The notes under the pieces were generated by a model, which was not told the DNA's origin, made no database searches, and saw only the letters and a list, made by a program, of their open reading frames with translations. 64,000 nucleotides of DNA from Paracoccaceae bacterium (GTDB taxonomy: Bacteria; Pseudomonadota; Alphaproteobacteria; Rhodobacterales; Rhodobacteraceae). Below, one piece after another: positions 1 through 10,410 of this stretch; the first letter of the stretch is position 1, and each line of letters starts with the position of its first letter. The stretch spans positions 1 to 64,000 of the forward strand of contig JALUYI010000019.1 in the NCBI GenBank assembly GCA_027013095.1. The letters are read 5' to 3'. The position numbers and the translations under genes were made by a program.

Positions 1-31
1 CGGTGAACTCCAAAATCGTATCGTTTTTCAT
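1..31 (-). CDS. 5' end of an unidentified gene running out of the window
   Basis: An ATG at 29-31 on the minus strand opens a frame reading MKNDTILEFT before the window ends. An AAGGA-like ribosome binding site lies about 8 bases upstream. Only ten codons are visible, so the product cannot be named. The frame is open to the edge and the start is well formed, which is all that supports it. Confidence 0.4.
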   Translation of the reverse strand, partial: MKNDTILEFT

Positions 32-178
32 GTGGCATATCCTTTTCTCTCTGAGAATCGCGGCGCGTCAACACCGCCATGATATGCCACCCAATCACCC
101 CATCACCAACTTTCGGGCATTGCTCTGTTCTTTCGCGGTCAATAGAGGGTTTCGACAATTGATCGAGACATCTTCATC

Positions 179-220
179 GCTAAAACCCCGACCTTGGCAA
201 AGGCGCGGCGGGGTTTTAGC
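179..220. terminator. Bidirectional terminator-like hairpin
   Basis: A perfect 12-bp inverted repeat, GCTAAAACCCCG (179-190) and CGGGGTTTTAGC (209-220), with an 18-base loop. On either strand the distal arm carries a TTTT run. It lies 25 bases past the stop of the DUF2927 gene, so it probably terminates that gene on the minus strand. The rest of 32-244 shows no convincing gene. Confidence 0.6.
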
Positions 221-244
221 AATTCACCCTTTTCTCGATCCGCT

Positions 245-1243
245 TTAACTGTTGCCTTTCAGGACATCCCGGGCAATCGCCGGCAGAATGGGTCGCACGT
301 CCTTGGCGGTCATGCCCGGTTTCAGGCGCTTGTCATAAAGCATTTTCAGCAACAGCTCGTCATGTCGGGTCAGCAGCGCGAATTCTTCGTCGTCATTGAA
401 AAGAGAGGGCCGGACGTTCGGGCTGTCGTTGGCAAGGCCCAGCGCCTGCACCACCTCTTCGTGGATACAGGAGAGGCGCATCAGGTCACTGTGCTCGGCC
501 TTGATCAGGATGACTGCCGATGTATAGGCGCTGCTCCTGCTTTCATCGGAAAAGGCGTAGGTGACGCAAAAGGTATTGCGCGGGCTGTTCTCGATTTCAT
601 GCACGACGACATTTGAGATCCCCGGAATGCGCTTGCGCAGAAGCGGGCCGATTTTCTTCGCCGCCCCCTTATAGAGGAACAGGACGGTAAAATTCGGGTT
701 CTTGTCGGTGATCGTGATTGACAGGCCGGACAGGCGCGCCAAGCGTTGCGTATAGCGTTTCAGGTCGGCACGATCCTTGGCCCGGACCTTGGCCGAGATC
801 AGAGGGTCAAAGACGATCCCGATGCGGACCGGTTTCTCCCAGCGGCGCAGATAGCTTTTGGCCTGGGTGGGAAGGAAGGTGTTGCCAACCAGCGAATATT
901 CGTCCCTGAGGGCGACGGTCAGGAAATCCTTTACCAGCGTGCGCGCGTTGAAAGGGGCGTCCTTGCTGCCGTCGTCGGTACGCATCAGACCCTGGGCCAG
1001 AAACCGGCGCTGCACATTGGCATAGTAGCGCTCAAGCTGCAGGCTTTCTTGGGTGCGCTGGGGTGTGGTGGTCTGGGCGGGATTGGGCACCTTTGAGGTT
1101 TTGGGCAAGTTGGCACAGCCCGCAAGGGTTCCAAGCGTCAGGCCGAGAACAACAATCACCCGCGTGGGTATGTGGCGGGCGCGGGGTGCGGGGTGGGCGA
1201 TCTGGGCATCAGGCCAGACATCAGGGTAATTGGCACGCGTCAT
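245..1243 (-). CDS. DUF2927 domain lipoprotein
   Basis: 332-residue protein of unknown function. The N terminus has a basic stretch, a hydrophobic segment (about residues 28-40) and a lipobox ending in LAGC, so it is probably a lipoprotein on the periplasmic side. The rest matches the DUF2927 family seen in Rhodobacterales: a mixed alpha/beta body and, near the C terminus, SCIHEEVVQALGL, which resembles a zinc-protease-like HEExxQ motif. Activity is not established. The ATG at 1243 is chosen because it places the signal sequence at the start; a longer frame to 1372 exists but adds 43 residues with no signal character. The terminator at 179-220 follows. Confidence 0.7.
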   Translation of the reverse strand: MTRANYPDVWPDAQIAHPAPRARHIPTRVIVVLGLTLGTLAGCANLPKTSKVPNPAQTTTPQRTQESLQLERYYANVQRRFLAQGLMRTDDGSKDAPFNARTLVKDFLTVALRDEYSLVGNTFLPTQAKSYLRRWEKPVRIGIVFDPLISAKVRAKDRADLKRYTQRLARLSGLSITITDKNPNFTVLFLYKGAAKKIGPLLRKRIPGISNVVVHEIENSPRNTFCVTYAFSDESRSSAYTSAVILIKAEHSDLMRLSCIHEEVVQALGLANDSPNVRPSLFNDDEEFALLTRHDELLLKMLYDKRLKPGMTAKDVRPILPAIARDVLKGNS

Positions 1244-1368
1244 TTCAGGCCCCGCCTTTTGGGGCAAAGGATGGCGGGTTGCATCTTCTGCGCGGCCACT
1301 GTCTCCACAGGTGCGCCTGCCGGTGCGGTCCCAGTCCTGTCCAATAAAACCATGAAACAATTCTCCTT

Positions 1369-1560
1369 TCAAATATCCGTGCCTTGATAGCGCAAACTTG
1401 CGCGCATTACACCCATTTCCGCGTCAAGAATTTCGTGATCACGGCCGGGCCTTGGCAGAGACGCAGGGTCTGGAGTCCCGAAGCAGATCGTCAGGTCGCA
1501 GGTCCGGTTCATACCGCCCATGCGTGGGTGACGGGGCATGTCCGTTGAAACGTCGCTCAT
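1369..1560 (-). CDS. Possible 63-residue protein translationally coupled to terC
   Basis: A short frame (begins MSDVSTDMPR) whose ATG overlaps the terC stop codon in an ATGA arrangement, as in coupled operon genes. I recognise no family, and its third-position GC looks lower than in neighbouring genes, so it may be chance. It occupies most of the 313-base stretch 1244-1556 between terC and the DUF2927 gene. That stretch otherwise holds a small palindrome, GCGCAA-AC-TTGCGC at 1390-1403, possibly part of the DUF2927 promoter region. Confidence 0.25.
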   Translation of the reverse strand: MSDVSTDMPRHPRMGGMNRTCDLTICFGTPDPASLPRPGRDHEILDAEMGVMRASLRYQGTDI

Positions 1561-2378
1561 GGTCTTGGCTTCTGGTTCTGGCGTTCGATTGCCAGCTTGC
1601 GCTGATAGCCGCTTTGCACGATCTCGACTACGACCAGAACGATGACCGAGAAATAGAAGGTGGATTTTGACATCGGGATGATCTCATGACCAAAGACGAC
1701 GATCTTGAGCGTTTCATCCCCGGTCGCGTGGGCCGCAGCCGGCCCGGCCTCTCCCAGCAAGACGACCCCGACAATCAGCAGGATGAACAGGCCGAGAACC
1801 TCATACATCCGGTTCTTTTTCAGAAAGTCCGAGACCGTGTCGGCCAGCAGCAGCATCGCCAGCCCGGAAACGAGGATGGCTGTGGCCAGAACCGCAAAGA
1901 CCTTGGTTACGGCAATTGCGGACAGGATCGAATCAAAGCTGAAGACCAGATTCATGACAACGATCAGGGCGGTCACGGAAACGGCGGATTTTCGCCCGGT
2001 GTGGCCCATGCTGGTCCCCAGATGCTCGACCGACAGCATGTGGGTGATCTCGCGAAAGGCGGTGTAGATGATGAATGTGCCACCAAACAGAAACACCAAT
2101 GTTGCGAAATTCACGCCCCCGGTCAGAAGGCCGGGCAGGGCAAAGGTAAAGAACGGTGTCTTGAGGCGCTCGATCAACTGGATCATGACAAAGAGCAGTA
2201 GGATTCTGAGGAAAACCGCGATCAGAATTCCCCAAAATCGCACCGCATGTTGGCTGTTTTCAGGGGCGCGCCCGGATTCGATCGAGATATATAGCAGGTT
2301 ATCAAAACCCAGAACTGCCTGTAGGAAAATCAGAACCACAAGGTCGCCGGCGTTCTGAAAGGTCAAGATCTGGCTCAT
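1557..2378 (-). CDS. TerC family integral membrane protein
   Basis: 273-residue polytopic membrane protein of the TerC family, linked to tellurium resistance, metal-ion (Mn) homeostasis or metalation of exported proteins in other bacteria. Family features visible are the early VLGFDNLLYISI segment and the second-half NLVFSFDSILSAIAV segment, each with a conserved acidic residue in a membrane helix, and about seven hydrophobic spans. The start at 2378 (MSQILTFQNAGD) has a GAGACGGG ribosome site. A longer frame to 2975 only reads antisense over the cold shock gene. It is divergent from the cold shock gene across about 310 bases (2379-2690), which must hold both promoters. Confidence 0.85.
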   Translation of the reverse strand: MSQILTFQNAGDLVVLIFLQAVLGFDNLLYISIESGRAPENSQHAVRFWGILIAVFLRILLLFVMIQLIERLKTPFFTFALPGLLTGGVNFATLVFLFGGTFIIYTAFREITHMLSVEHLGTSMGHTGRKSAVSVTALIVVMNLVFSFDSILSAIAVTKVFAVLATAILVSGLAMLLLADTVSDFLKKNRMYEVLGLFILLIVGVVLLGEAGPAAAHATGDETLKIVVFGHEIIPMSKSTFYFSVIVLVVVEIVQSGYQRKLAIERQNQKPRP

Positions 2379-2690
2379 TCCCGTCTCCGATGTCTGCGGG
2401 GTTTCGGTATCAATCGACTGCGCGCAAGGGTAAGAGACGCGCGCCCTCGGTGCAACCCGAACGCGCGTCAGGACCCATGGCAGGAAAGGTCCGGTGCCAA
2501 GTGTTTCCGCGTGCGGGTTTGATCGGCAAACAGAGTGTTTTGAAAATTCCCGTTTTTGGGGTATGCTCAGGGCCACGAGGTTTGACGGCTGACACGACTG
2601 GACTGGCGAAGGCCCCCTGAAAGTGCGGCGCAAAACATCGTGGAAGGCGTTCGCAAAAGGGTGGGCGCCCATCTCGGGGGGAATGAAGAG

Positions 2691-2897
2691 ATGGCTAAAG
2701 GCACTGTAAAGTGGTTCAATTCTGCAAAAGGATATGGATTTATCCAGCCTGAAGAAGGCGATAGTGATGTGTTCGTTCATATCACCGCCGTTCAGGAGGC
2801 CGGTTTGACCGGGCTCGAGGACAATCAGGCGATCGAGTATGAGCTGATCGACGGACGCGACGGGCGCAAGAGTGCAGGCAACCTGAAGGTTTCCTGA
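2691..2897 (+). CDS. Cold shock protein (CspA family)
   Basis: 68-residue single cold-shock domain protein: KGTVKWFNSAKGYGFIQPEEG carries RNP1 (KGYGFI) and DVFVHI is RNP2, both used to bind single-stranded RNA or DNA. Such proteins act as RNA chaperones and antiterminators. The start at 2691 follows GGGGGAATGAAGAG; the frame extends 17 codons upstream without family similarity. The 5' untranslated region is probably long, as is common for cold-shock genes, but I could not assign a thermosensor fold. It converges on the rluB-type gene with only 25 bases between. Confidence 0.93.
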   Translation: MAKGTVKWFNSAKGYGFIQPEEGDSDVFVHITAVQEAGLTGLEDNQAIEYELIDGRDGRKSAGNLKVS

Positions 2898-2922
2898 CCC
2901 GGGGCATCCCGATCGGACTGGT

Positions 2923-3774
2923 TTATCGCGCCGGGCGTTTTCCGGACCTGCCGCGCAGGGATCTTGACGGGTCATTTGCGCGATGGGGGTTTTTTTTACG
3001 CTTTGACGTGGGGCGGTCCTTGGGCTGTGCGGTGCCGGTCGGGGGCGTCAGGCCCAGTTGATCGGCTAGGGCGCGGGGGCGAATCTCGACCACCTCGCCC
3101 GGGCTCAGGTCGCCCAGTTGAAACGGGCCGTAAGAGGTGCGGATCAGACGGTTGACCTTCAGGCCGACGGTCTCCATGGCGCGACGGATTTCGCGGTTCT
3201 TGCCTTCACGCAGGCTGATGGTTAGCCATGCGTTAGCGCCTTGCTGGCGGTCGATGACAACCTGCATGGGTTGAAAACGCTGCCCCTCAAGGGTCAGGCC
3301 ACGGCGCAACGGTGCAAAGGTCTCGTCAAGCGGGGCGCCGTTCACGCGGACACGGTACTTGCGCACCCACCCTGTCGAGGGCAATTCCAGACGCCGCTTG
3401 ATCTCGCCGTCATTGGTGAGGAGCAGCAACCCTTCCGAGTTGATGTCCAGTCGTCCGATGCTGATCACCCGGGGCAAATCGGCCGGCAGGTTGTCAAATA
3501 CCGTCGCGCGGCCCTTTTCGTCGCGTGCGCTGGTCACCAGCCCGCGGGGTTTGTAATATCGCCAGACTCGCACCCGTCCGGCGGCGGCAATCGGCTTTCC
3601 GTCAACCTCGATTGGGGCATCCGGGGAAACGTTGAGGGCGGGGCTGTCGATCTTGACCCCGTCAATGCTGATACGACCCGCTGTGATCATGCGCTCGGCC
3701 TCGCGACGCGAGGCGACACCGGCGCGGGCCAGAACCTTGGCGATCCGCTCGCCCTTTGTGGTTTCTTCTGTCAT
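2923..3774 (-). CDS. rluB: 23S rRNA pseudouridine synthase, RluB/RsuA family
   Basis: 283-residue protein with an N-terminal S4 RNA-binding domain (about 5-60, RIAKVLARAGVASRREAERMI) followed by the RsuA/RluB catalytic domain. The catalytic motif is GRLDINSEGLLLLTND, with the Asp that attacks the uridine, and the KNREIRRAME motif follows. The C-terminal tail from about 245 is a highly basic, low-complexity extension typical of RluB proteins in this order and likely contacts rRNA. The start at 3774 (MTEETTKGER) matches family starts. It is divergent from tadA across 82 bases. RluB is preferred over RluE or RluF because of length and the tail. Confidence 0.85.
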   Translation of the reverse strand: MTEETTKGERIAKVLARAGVASRREAERMITAGRISIDGVKIDSPALNVSPDAPIEVDGKPIAAAGRVRVWRYYKPRGLVTSARDEKGRATVFDNLPADLPRVISIGRLDINSEGLLLLTNDGEIKRRLELPSTGWVRKYRVRVNGAPLDETFAPLRRGLTLEGQRFQPMQVVIDRQQGANAWLTISLREGKNREIRRAMETVGLKVNRLIRTSYGPFQLGDLSPGEVVEIRPRALADQLGLTPPTGTAQPKDRPTSKRKKNPHRANDPSRSLRGRSGKRPAR

Positions 3775-3856
3775 GGGGGGGGCATAGCGGCTTCTACTCG
3801 CCACTCCAAGCAAAACATGACTTGCGCGGGCCCGCGTCACGGGGCATCTGAAGGGA

Positions 3857-4318
3857 ATGAGCAAGTTCACCAGCCATATGGATGCGGCCCTGACCGAGGC
3901 ACGCCGTGCCGCACAGCGTGGTGAGGTGCCGGTGGGGGCGGTTGTCGTCGGCCCGCAGGGCGAGGTTCTGGCCCGGGCGGGAAACCGGACATGCGCCGAT
4001 CATGACCCCTCGGCGCATGCCGAGATGTTGGCCATTCGTGCCGCCTGTGCCCTGCTGGGGCGTGAGCGCCTGACGGGTTGCGACCTATATGTGACGCTCG
4101 AACCCTGCGCGATGTGTGCCGGGGTGATTTCAGGCGCGCGCATCCGGCGGCTCTATTTTGCCGCGTCGGACCCGAAATCCGGCGGTGTCGATCACGGCGC
4201 GCGGGTGTTCACGCACCCCCAGTGCCACCACGCGCCAGAGGTTTATTCCGGCCTTTCCGAGGCCCGATCGGCGGCGCTTTTGCGCGAATTCTTTGCCAAG
4301 CGCCGTGGTCCCGGTTAA
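3857..4318 (+). CDS. tadA: tRNA-specific adenosine deaminase
   Basis: 153-residue zinc deaminase that converts A34 to inosine in the tRNA-Arg(ACG) anticodon, an essential step in decoding. The HAE motif (H54-A-E56) supplies a zinc ligand and the catalytic proton shuttle; PCAMC (83-87) supplies the two Cys ligands. Length is normal for bacterial TadA. The start at 3857 gives MSKFTSHMDAAL; the in-frame Met at residue 8 is an alternative. The fucosyltransferase follows 22 bases downstream on the same strand, so the two may be co-transcribed. Confidence 0.92.
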   Translation: MSKFTSHMDAALTEARRAAQRGEVPVGAVVVGPQGEVLARAGNRTCADHDPSAHAEMLAIRAACALLGRERLTGCDLYVTLEPCAMCAGVISGARIRRLYFAASDPKSGGVDHGARVFTHPQCHHAPEVYSGLSEARSAALLREFFAKRRGPG

Positions 4319-4340
4319 AAGCGCGGGGAAAGGAAAACCG

Positions 4341-5207
4341 TTGATTACGACGCAGATTGTGGGCGGGCTGGGAAACCAGTTGTTTCAGATCGCAACCGGG
4401 CGCGCGCTAGCCTCCCGTCTGGGGGTCGAGATGCGGCTGGACACGCGCTATTTCAAGCGCAACCTGCCGGTTCAGGACGACCTATATATCCACCATTTCA
4501 GCCACAGCGCCCGCGAGGCCCATCCGCGCGACGTGCCTGCGGTCCCCTATGACGGGCTTTGCACCTATCTGATGGCAAAGCTCAGGGGGTATCGCGGGCG
4601 TATCTTTCGGGAAAAATCCCTCGCCTATGATCCGGCCTTTGAAACCCTTCAGGACAACACCTATCTCAGCGGCTATTGGCAGAGTGAGCTTTACTTCAAG
4701 GATTACGCTGATGAGGTGCGTGCGGCCTTGCGTATCGTGACACCGCCCAGCACCGAAAACGCCGAGGTGCTGGCCGAGATTGGCGAAACACTAGCCGTCT
4801 CGCTGCATATCCGGCGCGGGGATTACGTTACCAACGCCAAGTTCAACGCCATTTACGGGACCTGTGATCTGGACTATTACCGCGCCGCAGCCGAGATGAT
4901 CGCCGAAAAGACAGGGCAACAGCCGACGTTTTTTGCCTTTTCAGATGATCCCCAATGGGTTCGAGACAACCTGTCCTTGCCCTATCATCTGCGGATCATT
5001 GGCCACAACACCCCGGCCACCAGCTATGAGGACATCCGCCTGATGAGCGCCTGCCGCCATCATATTCTGGCCAATTCCTCGTTCTCGTGGTGGGGGGCGT
5101 GGTTGAACCCGCGTGCTGACAAGATTGTCATCTCGCCACGCCGCTGGCTGGCCGATCCGAAATTGCAACAGCACGATATCATTTCGCGCGACTGGATCAC
5201 GATTTAG
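4341..5207 (+). CDS. Alpha-1,2-fucosyltransferase-like glycosyltransferase (GT11)
   Basis: 288-residue GT11 family enzyme expected to transfer fucose from GDP-fucose onto a galactose of a surface glycan. Signatures are the N-terminal VGGLGNQLFQIATG, the nucleotide-sugar motif SLHIRRGDY near residue 155, and the C-terminal ANSSFSWWGAWL. There is no signal peptide or membrane span, consistent with a cytoplasmic glycosyltransferase. The start is taken as TTG at 4341, preceded by AAAGGAAAA; the frame runs upstream to 4158 but that part overlaps tadA out of frame. No other polysaccharide or GDP-fucose genes are in the window, so the acceptor is unknown. Confidence 0.8.
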   Translation: MITTQIVGGLGNQLFQIATGRALASRLGVEMRLDTRYFKRNLPVQDDLYIHHFSHSAREAHPRDVPAVPYDGLCTYLMAKLRGYRGRIFREKSLAYDPAFETLQDNTYLSGYWQSELYFKDYADEVRAALRIVTPPSTENAEVLAEIGETLAVSLHIRRGDYVTNAKFNAIYGTCDLDYYRAAAEMIAEKTGQQPTFFAFSDDPQWVRDNLSLPYHLRIIGHNTPATSYEDIRLMSACRHHILANSSFSWWGAWLNPRADKIVISPRRWLADPKLQQHDIISRDWITI

Positions 5208-5245
5208 GGCATAGATCCACAAAATGCGTTAACCGCTGGCGCGAT

Positions 5246-7231
<1,986 letters not shown>

Positions 7232-7377
7232 GGGTATCGCTCGAATTTTATGATTTTCGGTTGCCGCCATTAGAGCATTATTGAGGCTTGCAGGGCAAGG
7301 TGGGCCGGCGGGTGTGGCGGCTGTTATTTTTGTTAATAATTTGTTAACCTGTTCGTGCATCGGGATTGGAGGATGGC

Positions 7378-7938
7378 ATGCGTCACTTTAAGAATGATTC
7401 GCAACATATGCCTGTCAGGGTTGTCGAGGCGCTGCTTGCCGTGCTGTTGCTGCCAGCCGTTGCGTATGCTGCAGGGGTATCGCCGGTTAAGCCTTTGGCT
7501 GCGCCTCAGTGCGACGGGCCCTCTCGGTACAATGCCAAGGTTGTCCGGGTTTACGACGGCGATACAATCTGGGCCGATATCGCCCTTGGGTTTCATACTG
7601 GGCGGATGAATGAAAAACTGCGCCTGATCGGGATTGATGCGCCGGAATTGAAGGGGCGGAAATTTCGCGAGGCGACGGCGGCGGAGAAAAAGCGTGCGAT
7701 CATTTCCCGCGACAAACTGCGTGGTCTTATCGGCGGGCGCGACGTGGTGATTTGCACCATCAAGGACAAGCACGGCCATGACAAGCAGGGCAAATATGGT
7801 CGCTACCTCGCGCGGGTCTTTCTGGGTGATCTTGACGTCAACAACTGGATGCTGACCCACGGTTATGCGGTTCCCTACGGGCAGAGAAAGGCGGCCGGGA
7901 CGCGAGCCTCCGAGGCTGTGCGGAGTGGAACGGAATAA
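7378..7938 (+). CDS. Secreted thermonuclease (SNase-like) family protein
   Basis: 186-residue protein with a signal peptide (hydrophobic VVEALLAVLLLPAVAYA, cleavage near residue 29) and an SNase-like OB-fold nuclease domain. Recognisable elements are RVYDGDTIWADI with the metal-binding Asp, LRLIGIDAPELKG with the catalytic Arg/Asp region, and KYGRYLARVFLGDLDVNNWML. It should act in the periplasm or outside on nucleic acids. The ATG at 7378 has a GGAGG site at 7368-7372, better than the TTG at 7366. The catalytic pattern looks intact but the substrate is unknown. Divergent from parE. Confidence 0.85.
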   Translation: MRHFKNDSQHMPVRVVEALLAVLLLPAVAYAAGVSPVKPLAAPQCDGPSRYNAKVVRVYDGDTIWADIALGFHTGRMNEKLRLIGIDAPELKGRKFREATAAEKKRAIISRDKLRGLIGGRDVVICTIKDKHGHDKQGKYGRYLARVFLGDLDVNNWMLTHGYAVPYGQRKAAGTRASEAVRSGTE

Positions 7939-7968
7939 ACGCGGGGCAGGGTGTAGAGTCCGCGCAAT

Positions 7969-8000
7969 CTGGTCTTAAACGCACATTTTTCTGGACCTAT
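7969..8000 (+). promoter_or_regulatory. Candidate TauR-binding direct repeats upstream of tpa
   Basis: Two 10-bp boxes in the same orientation: CTGGTCTTAA (7969-7978) and CTGGACCTAT (7991-8000), start to start 22 bp, about two helical turns. Both differ at one position from CTGGACYTAA, which I recall as the TauR box reported for Rhodobacter capsulatus. The same box occurs upstream of xsc and tauR in this window. They lie about 190 bases before the tpa ATG, suiting an activator site with a leader in between. Confidence 0.6.
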
Positions 8001-8185
8001 TCACGGGCGCTTTCATGCGCCACACTCATCTGCGGACATGCGCCGTAAACGCGGTCTGTTCTCCTGATGGATGGCGCGCTTTGGCCCTTGGCGGGCGCGC
8101 CGTTTTCATGTGGAACGGACCTTGGCGCCGCCATTTCAACCCCGGCCAGCAATCCCCTACAGCCGGCAGCACAAGGATCAAGGCA

Positions 8186-9571
8186 ATGGACACAGGGTTC
8201 TCATCCAACGACATGGAAAAAATCATCGAGGCGGATCGCAAGAATGTCTGGCATCACCTCAGCTCGCACAAGAAATATGAAACCCAGGACCCGATGGTGA
8301 TGGTCGAGGGCAAGGGGATACACGTCTGGGACGCCAAGGGACGGAAATATCTGGATGCGGTCTCAGGCGCTGTCTGGACCGTCAATGTCGGCTATGGCCG
8401 GGAAAGCATTGCCGATGCGGTGCGCCAGCAACTCGTGAAGCTGAATTATTTTGCTGGCACGGCGGGCTCTATTCCCAGTTCGTTGTTTACTGAAAAGTTG
8501 CTGGAAAAAATGCCGGGCATGAGCCGCGTCTATTTCAGCAACTCCGGCTCGGAGGCCAACGAGAAGGTTTACAAGATGGTGCGCCAGATCGCGCACAAGA
8601 AATACGACGGCAAGAAATACAAGATCCTTTACCGCGACCGCGACTATCACGGCACGACGATCACCACCCTGTCCACTTCGGGGCAACCGCAGCGGGCGGC
8701 ACAATATGGCCCCTTCACGCCGGGTTTTGTCGAGGTGCCCCACTGTCTGCAATACCGCAAGCAATGGGATGTCCCTGATTCCGAATACGGGCGCCGCGCT
8801 GCTGATGCAATCGAGGAGGTCATCTTGCGCGAGGGCCCCGAGACCGTCGGTGCGATCGTTCTGGAGCCGGTCACTGCGGGCGGTGGCGTGATCACCCCGC
8901 CCGAGGGCTATTGGCCAAGGGTGCAGGAAATTTGCCGCAAATACGACATCCTTTTACACATCGACGAGGTCGTCTGCGGGATCGGGCGCACCGGCAAGTG
9001 GTTTGGCTATCAGCATTACGGGATCGAGCCCGATTTCGTCACCATGGCCAAGGGGGTTGCCAGTGGCTACGCCGCGATCTCCTGCACCGTGACCAACGAG
9101 CGGGTGTTTGAGATGTTCAAGCAACACCCCGACGATCCGATGGATTATTTCCGCGACATCTCGACCTTTGGCGGCTGCACGGCGGGACCGGCGGCGGCGT
9201 TGGAAAATATGCGCATCATCGAGGATGAAAACCTGCTACAGAATGTGTGCGAGATGGGCGATTATCTGATCGAGCGTCTGCACGGTCTGATGGCCAAGCA
9301 CGAGGTTATCGGCGATGTTCGGGGCAAGGGTCTGTTTTGCGGCGCCGAGCTGGTCGCGGACCGCGAGACCAAGGAACCGGTCGATGAGGCCCGCGTTCAG
9401 GCGGTGGCTGCGGCGTGCATGGCCCAAGGGGTGATCATCGGGACGACCAATCGCTCATTGAACGGCATGAACAACACGCTCTGCCTCAGTCCGGCGCTGA
9501 TCGTGACCCGCGAGAATATCGATGAAATCATTGGTGCGATCGACAACGCCCTGACCGAGGTTTTCGCCTAG
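8186..9571 (+). CDS. tpa: Taurine:pyruvate aminotransferase
   Basis: 461-residue class III (PLP fold type I) aminotransferase. It matches the Tpa type of roseobacters, which transfers the amino group of taurine to pyruvate to give sulfoacetaldehyde and alanine. Motifs: VWTVNVGYGRESIA, SNSGSEANE (phosphate site), LLHIDEVVCGIGRTG (PLP aspartate) and DFVTMAKG with the PLP lysine K289. Start ATG 8186 has an AAGG site; the frame extends to 8015 without similarity. TauR-like boxes upstream link it to tauR-xsc nearly 50 kb away. Other omega-aminotransferase specificities (beta-alanine, hypotaurine) cannot be excluded from sequence alone. Confidence 0.8.
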   Translation: MDTGFSSNDMEKIIEADRKNVWHHLSSHKKYETQDPMVMVEGKGIHVWDAKGRKYLDAVSGAVWTVNVGYGRESIADAVRQQLVKLNYFAGTAGSIPSSLFTEKLLEKMPGMSRVYFSNSGSEANEKVYKMVRQIAHKKYDGKKYKILYRDRDYHGTTITTLSTSGQPQRAAQYGPFTPGFVEVPHCLQYRKQWDVPDSEYGRRAADAIEEVILREGPETVGAIVLEPVTAGGGVITPPEGYWPRVQEICRKYDILLHIDEVVCGIGRTGKWFGYQHYGIEPDFVTMAKGVASGYAAISCTVTNERVFEMFKQHPDDPMDYFRDISTFGGCTAGPAAALENMRIIEDENLLQNVCEMGDYLIERLHGLMAKHEVIGDVRGKGLFCGAELVADRETKEPVDEARVQAVAAACMAQGVIIGTTNRSLNGMNNTLCLSPALIVTRENIDEIIGAIDNALTEVFA

Positions 9572-9582
9572 GTCAGATAAAA

Positions 9583-9635
9583 CCCGCGCCGCTGGCGCCA
9601 AGCCCCTGAAATATCGGGGGTTTGGTGCACGCGGG
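9583..9635 (+). terminator. Long stem-loop after tpa
   Basis: Starting 12 bases after the tpa stop, a 12-bp stem with two G-U pairs (9595-9606 with 9617-9628) is capped by a 10-base loop and enclosed by an outer 6-bp stem (CCCGCG 9583-9588, CGCGGG 9630-9635). No U-tract follows, so it may be a Rho-aided terminator or a 3'-end stabiliser rather than a classical intrinsic terminator. Confidence 0.45.
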
Positions 9636-9699
9636 CCGTGGTGCCCATTGTTCAAACGGGCCACGCCGCAGCGATGGAGAGGATTTGACGTCGTTGGGT

Positions 9700-10065
9700 T
9701 CAGCCGTTTGCTTCGCGGATCTTGTCGGCAGCGTCCTTGTCAAAGGCGATTCCTTCATCGGCCAGCAGTTTGTCCAGCTCACCTGACAGGGTCATCTCGG
9801 TCACGATATCGCAGCCCCCGACGAATTCTCCCTTGACGTAAAGCTGCGGGATCGTCGGCCAGTCCGAGTAATCCTTGATGCCCTGACGGATCTCGTCATC
9901 GGCCAGAACATTGACGTCCTTGAAGGCCACCCCCATGTAGTTCAACACCCCGGCGACCCGGCTGGAAAAGCCGCATTGCGGCATGCTGGCGGTGCCCTTC
10001 ATGAAAAGAACCACGTCGTTATTGGTCACGGTTTCCTTGATGGTGTCTTTGGCGCTGGTTGTCAT
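9700..10065 (-). CDS. grxD: Monothiol glutaredoxin (Grx4/GrxD family)
   Basis: 121-residue CGFS-type monothiol glutaredoxin. The active-site CGFS starts at C31, and the glutathione-binding [19 protein letters not shown] segment follows. These proteins carry a [2Fe-2S] cluster with glutathione and pass clusters on, often as a heterodimer with BolA. The upstream gene is bolA, ending 6 bases before this start, so the Grx4-BolA pair is encoded together. The ATG at 10065 has a GGAGTG ribosome site. Confidence 0.93.
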   Translation of the reverse strand: MTTSAKDTIKETVTNNDVVLFMKGTASMPQCGFSSRVAGVLNYMGVAFKDVNVLADDEIRQGIKDYSDWPTIPQLYVKGEFVGGCDIVTEMTLSGELDKLLADEGIAFDKDAADKIREANG

Positions 10066-10071
10066 GGGTGT

Positions 10072-10314
10072 TCACTCCGGTGCTTTGGTTGTCAGGGCAA
10101 GTGCGTGCAACTCGCCGTGGGGGCCGTCCATCTTGCCCTTGAGGGCTGCATAAACGGCACGCTGCTGTTGGACGCGGTTCATTCCGCGAAAGGATTCTTC
10201 AATGACTTCGGCGGCGTAATGATTGCCGTCTCCGGCAAGGTCCGTCACCGTGATTTTTGCGTCTGGAAACGCGGTGCGGATCAGGCGTTCGATTTCGGCG
10301 GGTTCAATGGCCAT
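10072..10314 (-). CDS. bolA: BolA family protein
   Basis: 80-residue BolA/IbaG-type protein, a class II KH-like fold that binds the [2Fe-2S] cluster of monothiol glutaredoxins. Visible are the conserved HYAAEVIEESFRGMNRVQQQRAVYAAL core and the C-terminal HGELHALAL, where a His acts as cluster ligand. It probably regulates iron or iron-sulfur metabolism with the adjacent grxD. The start at 10314 (MAIEPAEIER) fits family length; 19 upstream codons in frame look unrelated. Downstream of purL by 96 bases on the same strand. Confidence 0.9.
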   Translation of the reverse strand: MAIEPAEIERLIRTAFPDAKITVTDLAGDGNHYAAEVIEESFRGMNRVQQQRAVYAALKGKMDGPHGELHALALTTKAPE

Positions 10315-10410
10315 GCGGGGTACCCTTCGTTGATTTCCCAAAGATGTAGGCTGCCGCCGGGCCCTGTGCAAGGGCTGGCGGGCCGATAGCGGCGGATTTG
10401 ACGCGGCCGC

